From assembly GCF_017086365.1 (NCBI RefSeq), contig NZ_CP070969.1, positions 3,224,001 through 3,288,000 of the forward strand: a DNA stretch of 64,000 bases, given 5' to 3'. Under the pieces are notes generated by a model, which had not been told where the DNA came from, ran no database searches, and saw only the letters and a list, made by a program, of their open reading frames with translations. The position numbers were made by a program, and so were the translations under genes. Below are positions 49,874-58,566 of this stretch, one piece after another. The stretch is from Paenibacillus tianjinensis. Lineage in GTDB: Bacteria; Bacillota; Bacilli; Paenibacillales; Paenibacillaceae. The number at the start of each line of letters is the position of its first letter. Positions within the stretch are counted from its first letter, which is position 1.

Positions 49874-50500
49874 TTAATATAACCTTTTAGTATAGCTTTC
49901 GTTCAACGACTCCGCTACCTTGTCTGCACTCATACCAGGAAGCTTCACATGATCAGCGATCATCTGGGCAATATTCGGCAGATTCTGTTTAGACATCCAT
50001 GATTCAGGGTTCCAGAGGCTGGAACGCTTGAATGCCTTGGCACAGTGACTATAGCACTCCTCTACTTCTATCACAATTCCGACAAGCGGATTGCGGCCAT
50101 GGGATTCCATTTGCTGCAGCAGCTTCTCGTCCTTGACGATATATGCGCGGCCATTCACCCGCAGAGTCTCTTCCAAGCCCGGTATCATAAAGATAAGACC
50201 AGCTCTAGGATTAGATAGCAGATTTCGAAGGGAATCCATTCTCCGGTTGCCCGGCCGTTCAGGAATAACTAAATGTCTGTCATCCAGAACAAGTACAAAT
50301 CCCGGGGCGTCACCCCTGGGAGATACATCACAACGTCCCTCATGATCAGTAGTAGCTATCATTACCAGCGGCGACTGGGAGATAAACTGCCGGCAATGCC
50401 CGTCGAGAATATCAATCACTTTGTTTTTAACAAGTTCTCCCGGATACCCGAGGATAGTGCGCAATTCTTCTTCCGTTTGGATAATCTCAAAGTCAGGCAC
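49874..50500 (-). CDS. PPOX-class FMN-dependent flavoprotein (pyridoxamine 5'-phosphate oxidase fold)
   Basis: About 208 residues with the split-barrel FMN fold; the sequence CDVSPRGDAPGFVLVLDDRH followed by RMDSLRNLL and AGLIFMIPG is typical of MSMEG_1061-type proteins. They reduce or bind small substrates rather than pyridoxamine phosphate. The frame opens with GTG-ATG at 50504-50509, which sits too close to GGAG. The GTG at 50498-50500 has GGAG eight bases upstream and is preferred. Monocistronic. Confidence 0.8.
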   Translation of the reverse strand: MPDFEIIQTEEELRTILGYPGELVKNKVIDILDGHCRQFISQSPLVMIATTDHEGRCDVSPRGDAPGFVLVLDDRHLVIPERPGNRRMDSLRNLLSNPRAGLIFMIPGLEETLRVNGRAYIVKDEKLLQQMESHGRNPLVGIVIEVEECYSHCAKAFKRSSLWNPESWMSKQNLPNIAQMIADHVKLPGMSADKVAESLNESYTKRLY

Positions 50501-50627
50501 CGTCATCACTCCGTATGTATGAATTTATAATACAGAATCTTTTCTGCCCATTATATCACACAGAAAGTAAACGGTTGAAAGCATAAAAAAGAAGGCTGCC
50601 TGTGCAGCCCTCTTATCTGCGCAAGTA

Positions 50628-51923
50628 CTACATCACCCGCCAGCTGACTCCTCCATTGGTTGTCTGCAGCAGAATCGATCTGCGGTCCACTTCTTTTTGG
50701 ATTAGAAGCCAGCCTACATCGTCTGAGATGAACTGGAGCTTCACAATCTCCGGATATTCCAGCAGTTTGGATTGCAGTACACTGCTAGCAGGCAGTGACG
50801 TCCATGTCAAACCCTGGTTTACTGTTTTGTACATCAGATTTCCATTCAGGGTCCAGCCGACCTCGGCATTTAAAAAAACGGGAGGAAGATGGCGGTTGAT
50901 TCCAGTCTGGCTGCGGAGTGCAAAATTCACAAATTTCCAGTTGTCTCCACCATTCGCTGTAAAATAACCATTATAGGTAACGCTGTTTTTTTTATCAATT
51001 TGACAGGCTACCGGCAGCCAGCCGGAGGTGTTATCATCACCGAAAAACTCGGGTTCTCCGGTAATGACCTTATCGCAGCCTTCCCATTCTTCATTTACCA
51101 GAATTTCAGGTCCCGGATTCCAGGTTGTTCCGCTATCACTGGTCATATAAATTTTGGGCAGCGCACCCGTCTGGAGTGTCACAAATCCTCGGTTCATATC
51201 CTTAAATATCATTCCAGTGATAACCCCTGCCATAGGAATAGTATTGTTAGGCAGATTCGGATTATACTGCTCGTTCTGCATTACCATATTCCAGGTTGCT
51301 CCGCCGTCCGCTGTAACGTACAAAGCCTTGCTCTCCTTGGTGGCATTCGCATCCCAGGAGGTCATCAGCCAGCCGGTCTGCGGGGAATTAAAATAAATAG
51401 ATGATATGGTATTAGAATCAGGAAAGGAAGACACTTTCCAGCTCCGGCCGCCATCTTTTGTACGCAGCACCACTGTCTCTGTCATGCCAAATGCGCTGCG
51501 GATAATCCAGCCGTTACTCGGATCCGTGAAAAAAATCTCTTCGCCGTAAACCGGATTGGACAGGAACTGCACATTGGCAGACGGTGATATATTAGCCCAT
51601 GTCCCGCCGTTATCCCTGGTCATATAGATCCGCAGCTCATTTTTGGTGACGCCCCAGGCCAGACCCACCGATGGATTCAACAGCCGGAAATCAGTCAGCC
51701 GGGTCTGAATTTGATATTTAGGTGCACTATCATTCGTCACGTTCTTGGCATCACCAGGTGTAATCAGGGTTATCGTCTGCCCCTCTTCCGGCGCTTCCGT
51801 CGGCTGTGGGGGCTGGGATGGCTCAGGCACCGGGGATGAAGAGCAGGCCGAGAGGATCAGCAGGATCATGAGAAAAGCAATCGCTGTTCTCAGAAGCTTG
51901 AAGCCTGTTGTTTCGGATGACAA
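50628..51923 (-). CDS. BNR-repeat (Ycf48-like) lipoprotein
   Basis: Surface lipoprotein of 431 residues; lipobox LSAC with Cys27, then a Pro/Glu/Thr linker. Seven Asp-box-like repeats follow (TRDNGGTW, TKDGGRSW, TADGGATW, TSDSGTTW, TANGGDNW, TVNQGLTW, TTNGGVSW), forming a beta-propeller. Start TTG at 51921-51923 behind GGGGAG. The ligand is unknown; sialidase activity is unlikely without the catalytic residues. It stands next to an amino-acid permease in the same direction, 26 bases downstream. Confidence 0.88.
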   Translation of the reverse strand: MSSETTGFKLLRTAIAFLMILLILSACSSSPVPEPSQPPQPTEAPEEGQTITLITPGDAKNVTNDSAPKYQIQTRLTDFRLLNPSVGLAWGVTKNELRIYMTRDNGGTWANISPSANVQFLSNPVYGEEIFFTDPSNGWIIRSAFGMTETVVLRTKDGGRSWKVSSFPDSNTISSIYFNSPQTGWLMTSWDANATKESKALYVTADGGATWNMVMQNEQYNPNLPNNTIPMAGVITGMIFKDMNRGFVTLQTGALPKIYMTSDSGTTWNPGPEILVNEEWEGCDKVITGEPEFFGDDNTSGWLPVACQIDKKNSVTYNGYFTANGGDNWKFVNFALRSQTGINRHLPPVFLNAEVGWTLNGNLMYKTVNQGLTWTSLPASSVLQSKLLEYPEIVKLQFISDDVGWLLIQKEVDRRSILLQTTNGGVSWRVM

Positions 51924-51949
51924 GACTCTCTCCCCTTTTCGTATCTTGA

Positions 51950-53332
51950 TTATTTTCGATTCAACTTACTGTGTTTGTATCCGTACAGCCAATAAATCAG
52001 CAGGCCGATAATCAGCCAAAGGATAAAGCCGATCCAAGTCTCTCTGCCCAAATTATACATCAAATACCCGCAGGCTGCTGCACTTAGCAGTGGGATGAAC
52101 GGTACCCATGGTACTCTAAAGCCTCTTTTAAGGTCTGGGTGAGTCCGGCGCAGCACAATAACACCGAGTGATACGACCAGAAACGCAAAGAGTGTACCGA
52201 TACTGGTCAGATTAGCCAGCCGGTCGAGTGGGACAAAGCCGGTCAATACCGCGATAATCCCTCCGACCACCCAGGTGCTGCGTACAGGTGTATGAGTCTT
52301 CGCATTGACCTTGGATAAAATCTCCGGCAGCAGCCCGTCCCGTGAGATGGCAAACAAGAGCCGGGTCTGGCCAAACAGCAATACGAGCAGAACCGTTGTC
52401 ATACCGGCAATAGCGCCAATTGAGATTAATCCGGCAATCGTATTCTGATTTACGAAACGCAATGCGAAGGAAACCGGATCACTTACATTCAGGCTCTGGT
52501 AGGGAACAATACCGGTCAGTACCAGGGAAACAGTAATATAGAGAACCGTACAGATCGCAAGCGAAGAAATAATACCAATCGGTAAATCCCGCTGCGGACG
52601 TTTGACCTCCTCAGCTGCAGTTGACAGGGCATCAAAGCCGATATAGGCAAAAAATACGGTGGCTGCCCCATTCACAACCCCTTGGAAGCCAAACGGAAGA
52701 AATGGTGTCCAGTTTTCCGGTTTCACGTAGAACACGCCGGTAAAGATGAACAGAAGCACCACAGATAACTTAATGACAACCATAATAGCATTGAACCGGG
52801 CTGTTTCTTTGACCCCGCGGGTTAATAAATAAGAAATTAGCAAAATAATAATCACAGCGGGTAAATTAATAAAAGTTCCTTTGTCCGCATTATAAGCCCC
52901 GGAGAGCGCTGTGGGCAAATGTACTCCGAAACCATCCAGGAGTCCCTGGAAATACCCGGACCAACCGCTGCTAACCGCCGCAGCCGCAACTCCATATTCG
53001 AGTACCAGATCCCAGCCCAGGATCCAGGCCAGCAGTTCGCCAAAAGAAACATAGCTGTAAGCATAAGCGCTCCCGGATACCGGAAGTGTAGAGGCGAACT
53101 CTGAATAACAGAGTGCTGAAAGCACACAGGCGAATCCGGCCAGTACAAAGGATAATACCAGTCCGGGCCCGGCATGCTGTGCAGCTGCAACTCCTGTCAT
53201 AACAAAAATGCCGGTGCCTATAATCGCTCCTACACCGAGTGTAGTGAGATCAAATGCCCCTAAGGTTTTGCTGAGGTTGCCGGCATTGTCACTAAGAGGT
53301 GCAACCAGCGGTTTTTTGCGGAATAAATCCAT
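51950..53332 (-). CDS. APC family amino-acid permease (YhdG/CAT-like)
   Basis: Twelve-helix permease, 460 residues. The APC motif is at the start: LGVGAIIGTGIFVMTGVAA, with the later VSFGELLAWILGWDLVLEYGVAAAAV typical of cationic/branched-chain transporters. The sequence DALSTAAEEVKRPQRDLP marks the helix 6-7 loop. ATG at 53330-53332 follows GATAGGAGAGAG. Substrate (branched-chain, cationic or other amino acids) is not determined. Confidence 0.9.
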   Translation of the reverse strand: MDLFRKKPLVAPLSDNAGNLSKTLGAFDLTTLGVGAIIGTGIFVMTGVAAAQHAGPGLVLSFVLAGFACVLSALCYSEFASTLPVSGSAYAYSYVSFGELLAWILGWDLVLEYGVAAAAVSSGWSGYFQGLLDGFGVHLPTALSGAYNADKGTFINLPAVIIILLISYLLTRGVKETARFNAIMVVIKLSVVLLFIFTGVFYVKPENWTPFLPFGFQGVVNGAATVFFAYIGFDALSTAAEEVKRPQRDLPIGIISSLAICTVLYITVSLVLTGIVPYQSLNVSDPVSFALRFVNQNTIAGLISIGAIAGMTTVLLVLLFGQTRLLFAISRDGLLPEILSKVNAKTHTPVRSTWVVGGIIAVLTGFVPLDRLANLTSIGTLFAFLVVSLGVIVLRRTHPDLKRGFRVPWVPFIPLLSAAACGYLMYNLGRETWIGFILWLIIGLLIYWLYGYKHSKLNRK

Positions 53333-53373
53333 ACTACTTCTCTCTCCTATCGATAGTAGATGTGTGTGCCAAG

Positions 53374-54000
53374 CTAGGGCGAGGTAGTCAGCAATTTGAT
53401 GCCCAGCCCTACAAAAATAACTCCGGCAGCAAGATTGGCGCCCTCCTGCATCCGGGGCTTCTCCAAAAACTTACTGCTGAATGCACCTGCAAAATATGCA
53501 AGCAGTCCAAAAATCAAAAAAGTCAGAATAATGAAGACCAGTCCCAGCACTACCATTTGCAGCGGTACAAAGCCATGATCATAATTCACAAATTGCGGCA
53601 GAAAGGTGAGAAAGAAAATCGCTACCTTCGGATTGAGGATATTCATCAAGAGTCCTTTCCGCAGCAGTACACGCTTGTCTTTCTTCTCTCCTGCCTGCAG
53701 TACCATTGCCGTTTTGCGGTACTTTAGGGATTTAAAAGCCAAATTGAACAAATAAACCGCCCCGGCAATCTTGAAAACCGTAAAAAGCACCGGTGACGTA
53801 GTCACAATGATCGAGAGCCCAAGTGCAGCGGCCAGTGTATGTACCGTGTTTCCCAGTGCCAGACCGGCAGCTGTATAAACTCCCGCCCTGCGTCCATTCG
53901 TAATCCCCTGAGTCACGGCAAAAATAAGATCCGGTCCAGGAATCAAAATCAGCAGCACTGCGGCTCCAATAAACAAAAACAAGGTGGATATCGTAAACAT
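53374..54000 (-). CDS. LysE family amino-acid exporter
   Basis: Six-helix exporter, 208 residues. The LysE/RhtB motif is LIPGPDLIFAVTQGITNGRRAG, split as PGPDLIF and GRRAGVYTAAGLALGN, with the charged helix 3-4 loop. The reading frame opens at 54081 but the ATG at 53998-54000 follows GAAGGGAGAG. It precedes the amino-acid permease in the same direction (41 bases), so the two may share a transcript. Exported amino acid unknown. Confidence 0.9.
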   Translation of the reverse strand: MFTISTLFLFIGAAVLLILIPGPDLIFAVTQGITNGRRAGVYTAAGLALGNTVHTLAAALGLSIIVTTSPVLFTVFKIAGAVYLFNLAFKSLKYRKTAMVLQAGEKKDKRVLLRKGLLMNILNPKVAIFFLTFLPQFVNYDHGFVPLQMVVLGLVFIILTFLIFGLLAYFAGAFSSKFLEKPRMQEGANLAAGVIFVGLGIKLLTTSP

Positions 54001-54071
54001 AATTCTCTCCCTTCTGCCAAATATTATAGTTAGCATGCCCGTTTTCGGGTAATGGATTAAAAACAGGATGC

Positions 54072-54100
54072 TTGAAAACACTATCCTTAGCGATTATGAT
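54072..54100 (+). promoter_or_regulatory. Promoter of ldh
   Basis: TTGAAA (54072-54077), 17-base spacer, TATGAT (54095-54100). No clear Rex site was seen. Confidence 0.6.
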
Positions 54101-54146
54101 GTTTAAGATTGGACACAAAAAATTCAAACTCGGAGGAGATGTAACA

Positions 54147-55073
54147 ATGGCCCCCCCATTCAAGCCCAATCGTGTCGTGGTTATCGGCACAGGTGCAGTA
54201 GGAACGACAACTGCTTATACCCTGCTTCTACGCAGACGCATGCAAGAATTGGTACTCATAGATGTTAATCATCAGAAAGCACTTGGTGAAGCACTGGACA
54301 TGAACCACGGCATGCCTTTTGTCGGCGGTGTGAAGCTATGGGCAGGTACCTACGAAGATTGCCGGGAAGCGGATATTATCATTGTAACCGCCGGTGCATC
54401 CCAAAAGCCTGGTGAGACCCGAATCGATCTTCTGCGCAAAAACATCTCGATCTTTAAAGACATCATTCAAAAAATTACGAAATACAACCAGCACGCCATT
54501 CTGCTGATTGCAACGAACCCGGTCGATATCCTGGCTTACGCCACCCTGAAAATCAGCGGCTTCGACCGCAGACGTGTCATCGGTTCCGGTACAGTGCTCG
54601 ATAGTGCACGTTTCCGTTATCTGATCGGAAAGCATAAAGAAATCGATCCGCGCAGTATTCACGGTCAAATTATCGGTGAACATGGAGATTCCGAGCTTCC
54701 GGTATGGAGCTTGTCCAATGTCGCCGGAATTGATCTCGGGTTCGACGAAGCCGAACGCCAGGAAATCTTCGAAGACACCAAGAATGCAGCTTACGAAATT
54801 ATCGATGCCAAAGGCTCTACTTCTTACGCAATTGCGCTGGCACTTGACCGTATTGTCGTCTCTATCCTGGACAATGAAGGTGCTGTGCTCAACGTGTCCA
54901 CCCTGCTCAACAACTATAACGGGGTTTCAGATGTATTCCTGGGTGCACCATGTGTAGTTGACCGCTCAGGTGTACGAGAAGTCCTTGATTTGCCGCTCAG
55001 TGAGGAAGAACAGGCATTGTTCCGGAAATCGGGAGAAAAACTCAAGGCGGAAATCTCCAAGCTTGAATTGTAA
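54147..55073 (+). CDS. ldh: L-lactate dehydrogenase
   Basis: NAD-dependent lactate dehydrogenase, 308 residues, reducing pyruvate in fermentation. Cofactor loop GTGAVG at 14-19, Asp in VLIDVNHQKA, substrate Arg in QKPGETRIDL, Asn in IATNPVDIL and catalytic His in IGEHGDSELPVWS are all present. The frame opens at 54072 but the ATG at 54147 follows CGGAGGAGA. Monocistronic, with its own promoter. Confidence 0.95.
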   Translation: MAPPFKPNRVVVIGTGAVGTTTAYTLLLRRRMQELVLIDVNHQKALGEALDMNHGMPFVGGVKLWAGTYEDCREADIIIVTAGASQKPGETRIDLLRKNISIFKDIIQKITKYNQHAILLIATNPVDILAYATLKISGFDRRRVIGSGTVLDSARFRYLIGKHKEIDPRSIHGQIIGEHGDSELPVWSLSNVAGIDLGFDEAERQEIFEDTKNAAYEIIDAKGSTSYAIALALDRIVVSILDNEGAVLNVSTLLNNYNGVSDVFLGAPCVVDRSGVREVLDLPLSEEEQALFRKSGEKLKAEISKLEL

Positions 55074-55097
55074 TCGAATCCCTGCACACAAAAGAAA

Positions 55098-55140
55098 CCG
55101 TCCTTTGAGTGTATGGCATACCACCACTGCTAAAGGACGG
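55098..55140 (+). terminator. Terminator after ldh
   Basis: CCGTCCTTT pairs with AAAGGACGG, 9 perfect bases, around a 25-base loop. The T-tract is poor. Confidence 0.6.
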
Positions 55141-55240
55141 AGTTTACTCTCCATGTCATCTTGATAATATAACATGAAACATTTTTGCCTGACAATGATA
55201 ATAGTATCTTGGTTGCAATTAACAACACGCTTGAATGAAT

Positions 55241-55293
55241 GAAAGAAAAATGATCCGCAGACTGGTGCATTTGCTCCAGCTTGCGGATCATTT
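55241..55293 (-). terminator. Terminator of the GH113-like gene
   Basis: AAATGATCCGCA pairs with TGCGGATCATTT with an inner CTGG/CCAG, and TTTTTCTTTC follows on the minus strand. Confidence 0.85.
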
Positions 55294-55298
55294 CTGCA

Positions 55299-56270
55299 TT
55301 ATCTGATGACAGGGCGTTTGTAATATTCCCGCAATACCTGCTCTGCTGCTTTACCATAAATATCAAAACCGACATTGGAAGAGGCTTCCTCCGCCTTATA
55401 CAACCGAGTGCTCCAGTCCCACCAGAAGAATCCCGCAAACCAGGGTTCGTCCCAGAACGTTTCAAGCGCCGAGCGGTAAAAATTCGCCTGCTCCTGTTCT
55501 GAAGCGGGAAGCTCTTTATGTGTAAAATCCCATGGCATAGTAGCACAGCCAACCGCGCTGCGGCAGCCGATTTCGATAAAGACCAGCGGCTTGCCGAACC
55601 GCTCAGCTAACGCCTTCAGCCGCGGCTTCTGTTTCTCCCAGGCCAGGCGCATATTCTCATAGGAATCACCCGGAACGGAGGCTACCGGATAATAGGCGCT
55701 TGTTCCAATATAGTCTACAGCATCAAGCCAGTCGATGCCCTCCTCTTTGCCGTGATTCGCATTGTATACGATAGGGCCGGTGTATAAGCTTTTAACCTCA
55801 CCTATTAAATGGCGCCACTCTGTTTCCCTTGACTCTGTCGCCACCATTTCACAGCCGATACAGAACATCTCACACTCAAGCTCCTCTGCCAGCTCTGCGT
55901 AATGCTTGATGAAATTCGTATAGGATCTGAACCAGGCTTCCCAGTAACTGTCCCCTTCCTCAGGAAAACCGATCCGCGCTCTCCAAATGCCGTCCCTAGA
56001 ATTTACAACCGGCTTCAAACATACCTTCAGCCCCAGTTCCTTCGCCAGACGCACAGCATGCTCAATATCCCTGTCAGTCATCGTATATCCGTAATCAAAA
56101 TAAATATTAGTTGAGTGCACAGTATCTTGCCATGTCCAGAAGGATAAAGCAATCCATTCACTTCCGGTCTCTGCCAGTTTACGCAGTGAATCCTCCGCAT
56201 ACGGCTGTCTGAACGCCCCTCGCGTTGATTCCCAGCCATAGGTCATTCCTTTAAAAAACAGTTCTTTCAC
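55299..56270 (-). CDS. GH113-like (beta-mannanase type) glycoside hydrolase
   Basis: Cytoplasmic protein of 323 residues, no signal peptide. The (beta/alpha)8 features of clan GH-A are seen, with acid/base Glu141 (IGCEMVA) and nucleophile Glu233 (FIEIGCRS). KGMTYGWES at the N-terminus and the Trp-rich GFFWWDWS near the end fit GH113 proteins, which act on beta-mannan or mannooligosaccharides. Start GTG at 56268-56270 follows AGGAGG. No mannan-import neighbours are visible, and the activity is inferred from family. Confidence 0.75.
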   Translation of the reverse strand: MKELFFKGMTYGWESTRGAFRQPYAEDSLRKLAETGSEWIALSFWTWQDTVHSTNIYFDYGYTMTDRDIEHAVRLAKELGLKVCLKPVVNSRDGIWRARIGFPEEGDSYWEAWFRSYTNFIKHYAELAEELECEMFCIGCEMVATESRETEWRHLIGEVKSLYTGPIVYNANHGKEEGIDWLDAVDYIGTSAYYPVASVPGDSYENMRLAWEKQKPRLKALAERFGKPLVFIEIGCRSAVGCATMPWDFTHKELPASEQEQANFYRSALETFWDEPWFAGFFWWDWSTRLYKAEEASSNVGFDIYGKAAEQVLREYYKRPVIR

Positions 56271-56433
56271 AGTCCAGTCCTCCTATTAAATGATCGTAAC
56301 TTGCTTCTCTCAACGCTGCTTATAATAAAAGTTTCTATACCTATCTTTTGTTAGGATAATTCAAAAACAATATAATAACAAGTTATTTATTTATGAATAA
56401 TGCTTAAGGCTGTTGCAGCAATAATTTGAGTAC

Positions 56434-56470
56434 AAAAAAAGCCGGGGAACTGTTTCGTCCGTCGGCAGTT
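56434..56470 (-). terminator. Possible terminator of the recombinase gene
   Basis: GCCG/CGGC stem with a T-run on the minus strand, about 30 bases after the recombinase stop. Confidence 0.5.
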
Positions 56471-56499
56471 TGAAGTAGGTTGACATAATGTATGTTATG

Positions 56500-57432
56500 T
56501 TACTTTGTTGCTGGTGCTTCCATCATTGGCATGCTGATTTGCAGTCTGGCCATCGCTTCTTCCTTCTCGCGGCTCGTGATATGTGTATACACTGTTGTCG
56601 TTTGAATAGACGAGTGACCCAGCAGCTCCTGAACTGTACGCAGATCCGCACCCTTGCGCAGCAGCATAGTAGCGAAGGAATGCCTCAGCTTATGACTTGA
56701 ATAGGGGCGGCGGTGCGCCTCAGGTACACCATTCTGAAACCGTCCGAATGTATTGGCTGCGATCCCCTGGATACCACGGATGGAGAGCCTCCGGCCTTTT
56801 TGGGAAATGAACATCGCTTCCTCTTTGCTGCGCCATGGGTTTAGCCGTTCTTTTATTGCCTGCTCCAGATAAGGGGCTACATCCTCCGGAACCGGAACAT
56901 TGCGCCATTTCCGCCCTTTCCCGAATACACGGAGTAAGCGGCGTTCCGCGTTGTAATCACTCAGATTAAGTGTATGAACCTCCCCTACCCGCAGTCCCAT
57001 ATACGACATGAGTAAAAAGACAGCCAGATTGCGGCTGCGGTATTTACCGTCTATAGCAGATAAAAACCGCTGCAGGTCGCCTTCATCCAGATAGACAGGT
57101 TCCCGGTTCTTTTCTGTTTTGGATTTCTTGATGCCTGCCGCCGGATTCACGCTAAGCAGCTCAAGCTCAATCAGTGCTTTGAACAGGCAGTTAATCGAGG
57201 CATGTTTGCGGTTACGTGTAGCATCACTCACTCCTCGTTCACGAACAGAAGTCAGATAGGAGACAACATGAAGTTTTTTGACGGATTCAAGTGGCTTGGA
57301 GTTTAGGCCCTCCAGAAACTCGCGTACATCAGCCAGATAGGATTTCTGTGTATATGCTGTATAACCGGCATCTTTCATCCAGATCAGAAAAGCTTCCAGC
57401 TCTTCCTCATAGTCTGATTCTGAATTATTCAT
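56500..57432 (-). CDS. Tyrosine site-specific recombinase (phage-integrase/XerC-like)
   Basis: 310 residues. N-terminal SAM-like core-binding domain (residues 1-100), then the catalytic domain with the full set Arg148 (GLRVGEVHTL), Lys in GKGRKW, His247 and Arg250 (HKLRHSF), His273 (LLGHSS) and Tyr282 (VYTHI). All active-site residues are intact. It stands alone: no excisionase, phage genes or flanking att repeats were seen. ATG at 57430-57432 follows GGGGGG. It may be a Xer-like enzyme or a remnant of an integrated element. Confidence 0.9.
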   Translation of the reverse strand: MNNSESDYEEELEAFLIWMKDAGYTAYTQKSYLADVREFLEGLNSKPLESVKKLHVVSYLTSVRERGVSDATRNRKHASINCLFKALIELELLSVNPAAGIKKSKTEKNREPVYLDEGDLQRFLSAIDGKYRSRNLAVFLLMSYMGLRVGEVHTLNLSDYNAERRLLRVFGKGRKWRNVPVPEDVAPYLEQAIKERLNPWRSKEEAMFISQKGRRLSIRGIQGIAANTFGRFQNGVPEAHRRPYSSHKLRHSFATMLLRKGADLRTVQELLGHSSIQTTTVYTHITSREKEEAMARLQISMPMMEAPATK

Positions 57433-57520
57433 CACTATCCCCCCATTTCCGGATTCCTATTGTACCATAGACATAATCCCTGTAGAATCCTTCTCATTCC
57501 TAATTCACCACACGTAAATC

Positions 57521-58432
57521 TCAGCTGTTGGCCGCCTCTTCCCGCCACTTGACAGCATGCGTCTGGACTATGTTTATGAATTCATTAAGTGCAGGTGATA
57601 TCCATTTTTTGTGATGATAAACAATCTGCGTAGCTACACGCTGTGCCTCATCATTCCAATTCAGCCGGACCAGCTTGCCCTCTGCCAGCTCACTTCTCAC
57701 CGTTATCAGCGGCAGGAAGGAGATACCCAGTCCCGACATCACACACTGCTTAATCGCTTCAATACTCCAAAATTCCAGATTAGGATCGGGAAATACGCCA
57801 TGACTGTTCAAATGACGCTCAAAAAGTGTCCGGTAGGTGCAGCCTGTTTCGGTATGGAGAATGGTTTCATTTTTTAGATCCGTCGGTTCTACCTCCGCCG
57901 CATTCATTAGCGGGTGATTCAGCGGTGCTATCATTGTCATGGCCTCATGAATCAGCGTTTCACATTGTAAATCCTTATACTCCGTCTCAGGCTGAAGCAG
58001 AAAAGCAAGGTCAAGCTCACCTGTTCGGACAAAATCAGTCAGCTCCCAGCAAGCGCCGGGCTTCAGCGTAATCTGAACCTGAGGATGACACCCGCGGAAT
58101 TCCTTAATAATTCCCGGCAGCCGGAAGGCCGCCAGCGATTCAGGCGCACCAATGCGCAGTACACCGGACAACTCCGTCTCTGAGCGCAGCGCATCGCGCG
58201 CCAGCGAATGCATCCGCGAGATTTCCTGCGCATAGGGAAGTAAACGGCGTCCGGCATCGGTGAGCATGATCTTTTTACCGATCCGGTCAAATAAAGGCTG
58301 GCCAAGCTCAGCCTCCAGGGACTGGATTTGTGCTGTAATACTGGACTGGGCATAGTCCAGCTTCTGGGCAGCCCGCGTGAAACTGCCAGCTTCCACTACA
58401 ACCAGGAACGTGAATAAATGCCGTGATTCCAT
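57521..58432 (-). CDS. LysR family regulator
   Basis: 303 residues: winged helix-turn-helix at the start (SFTRAAQKLDYAQSSITAQI) and a PBP-fold effector domain (GAPESLAAFRLPGIIKEF). ATG at 58430-58432. Diverges from the APC-family exporter at 58567; the 134-base gap between them is AT-rich and would hold the binding site. Classic LysR layout, so the exporter is the likely target, with an amino acid as effector. Confidence 0.9.
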   Translation of the reverse strand: MESRHLFTFLVVVEAGSFTRAAQKLDYAQSSITAQIQSLEAELGQPLFDRIGKKIMLTDAGRRLLPYAQEISRMHSLARDALRSETELSGVLRIGAPESLAAFRLPGIIKEFRGCHPQVQITLKPGACWELTDFVRTGELDLAFLLQPETEYKDLQCETLIHEAMTMIAPLNHPLMNAAEVEPTDLKNETILHTETGCTYRTLFERHLNSHGVFPDPNLEFWSIEAIKQCVMSGLGISFLPLITVRSELAEGKLVRLNWNDEAQRVATQIVYHHKKWISPALNEFINIVQTHAVKWREEAANS

Positions 58433-58566
58433 AGAACGTTCATAACCCTCCCCTGTTTCATGCTATTATCGGTATTTTGAATGGATAGTATTTAATAATT
58501 CCGTTTTTCCAATGGATTCATTATCTGATACTCTGTACTTAAATACAAGGAAAGCGGGACTATTAT

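Noticed and set aside
56400..57500. Prophage or genomic island around the recombinase
   Set aside because: Neighbours are ordinary metabolic genes, and no tRNA, att repeats or phage genes were seen.
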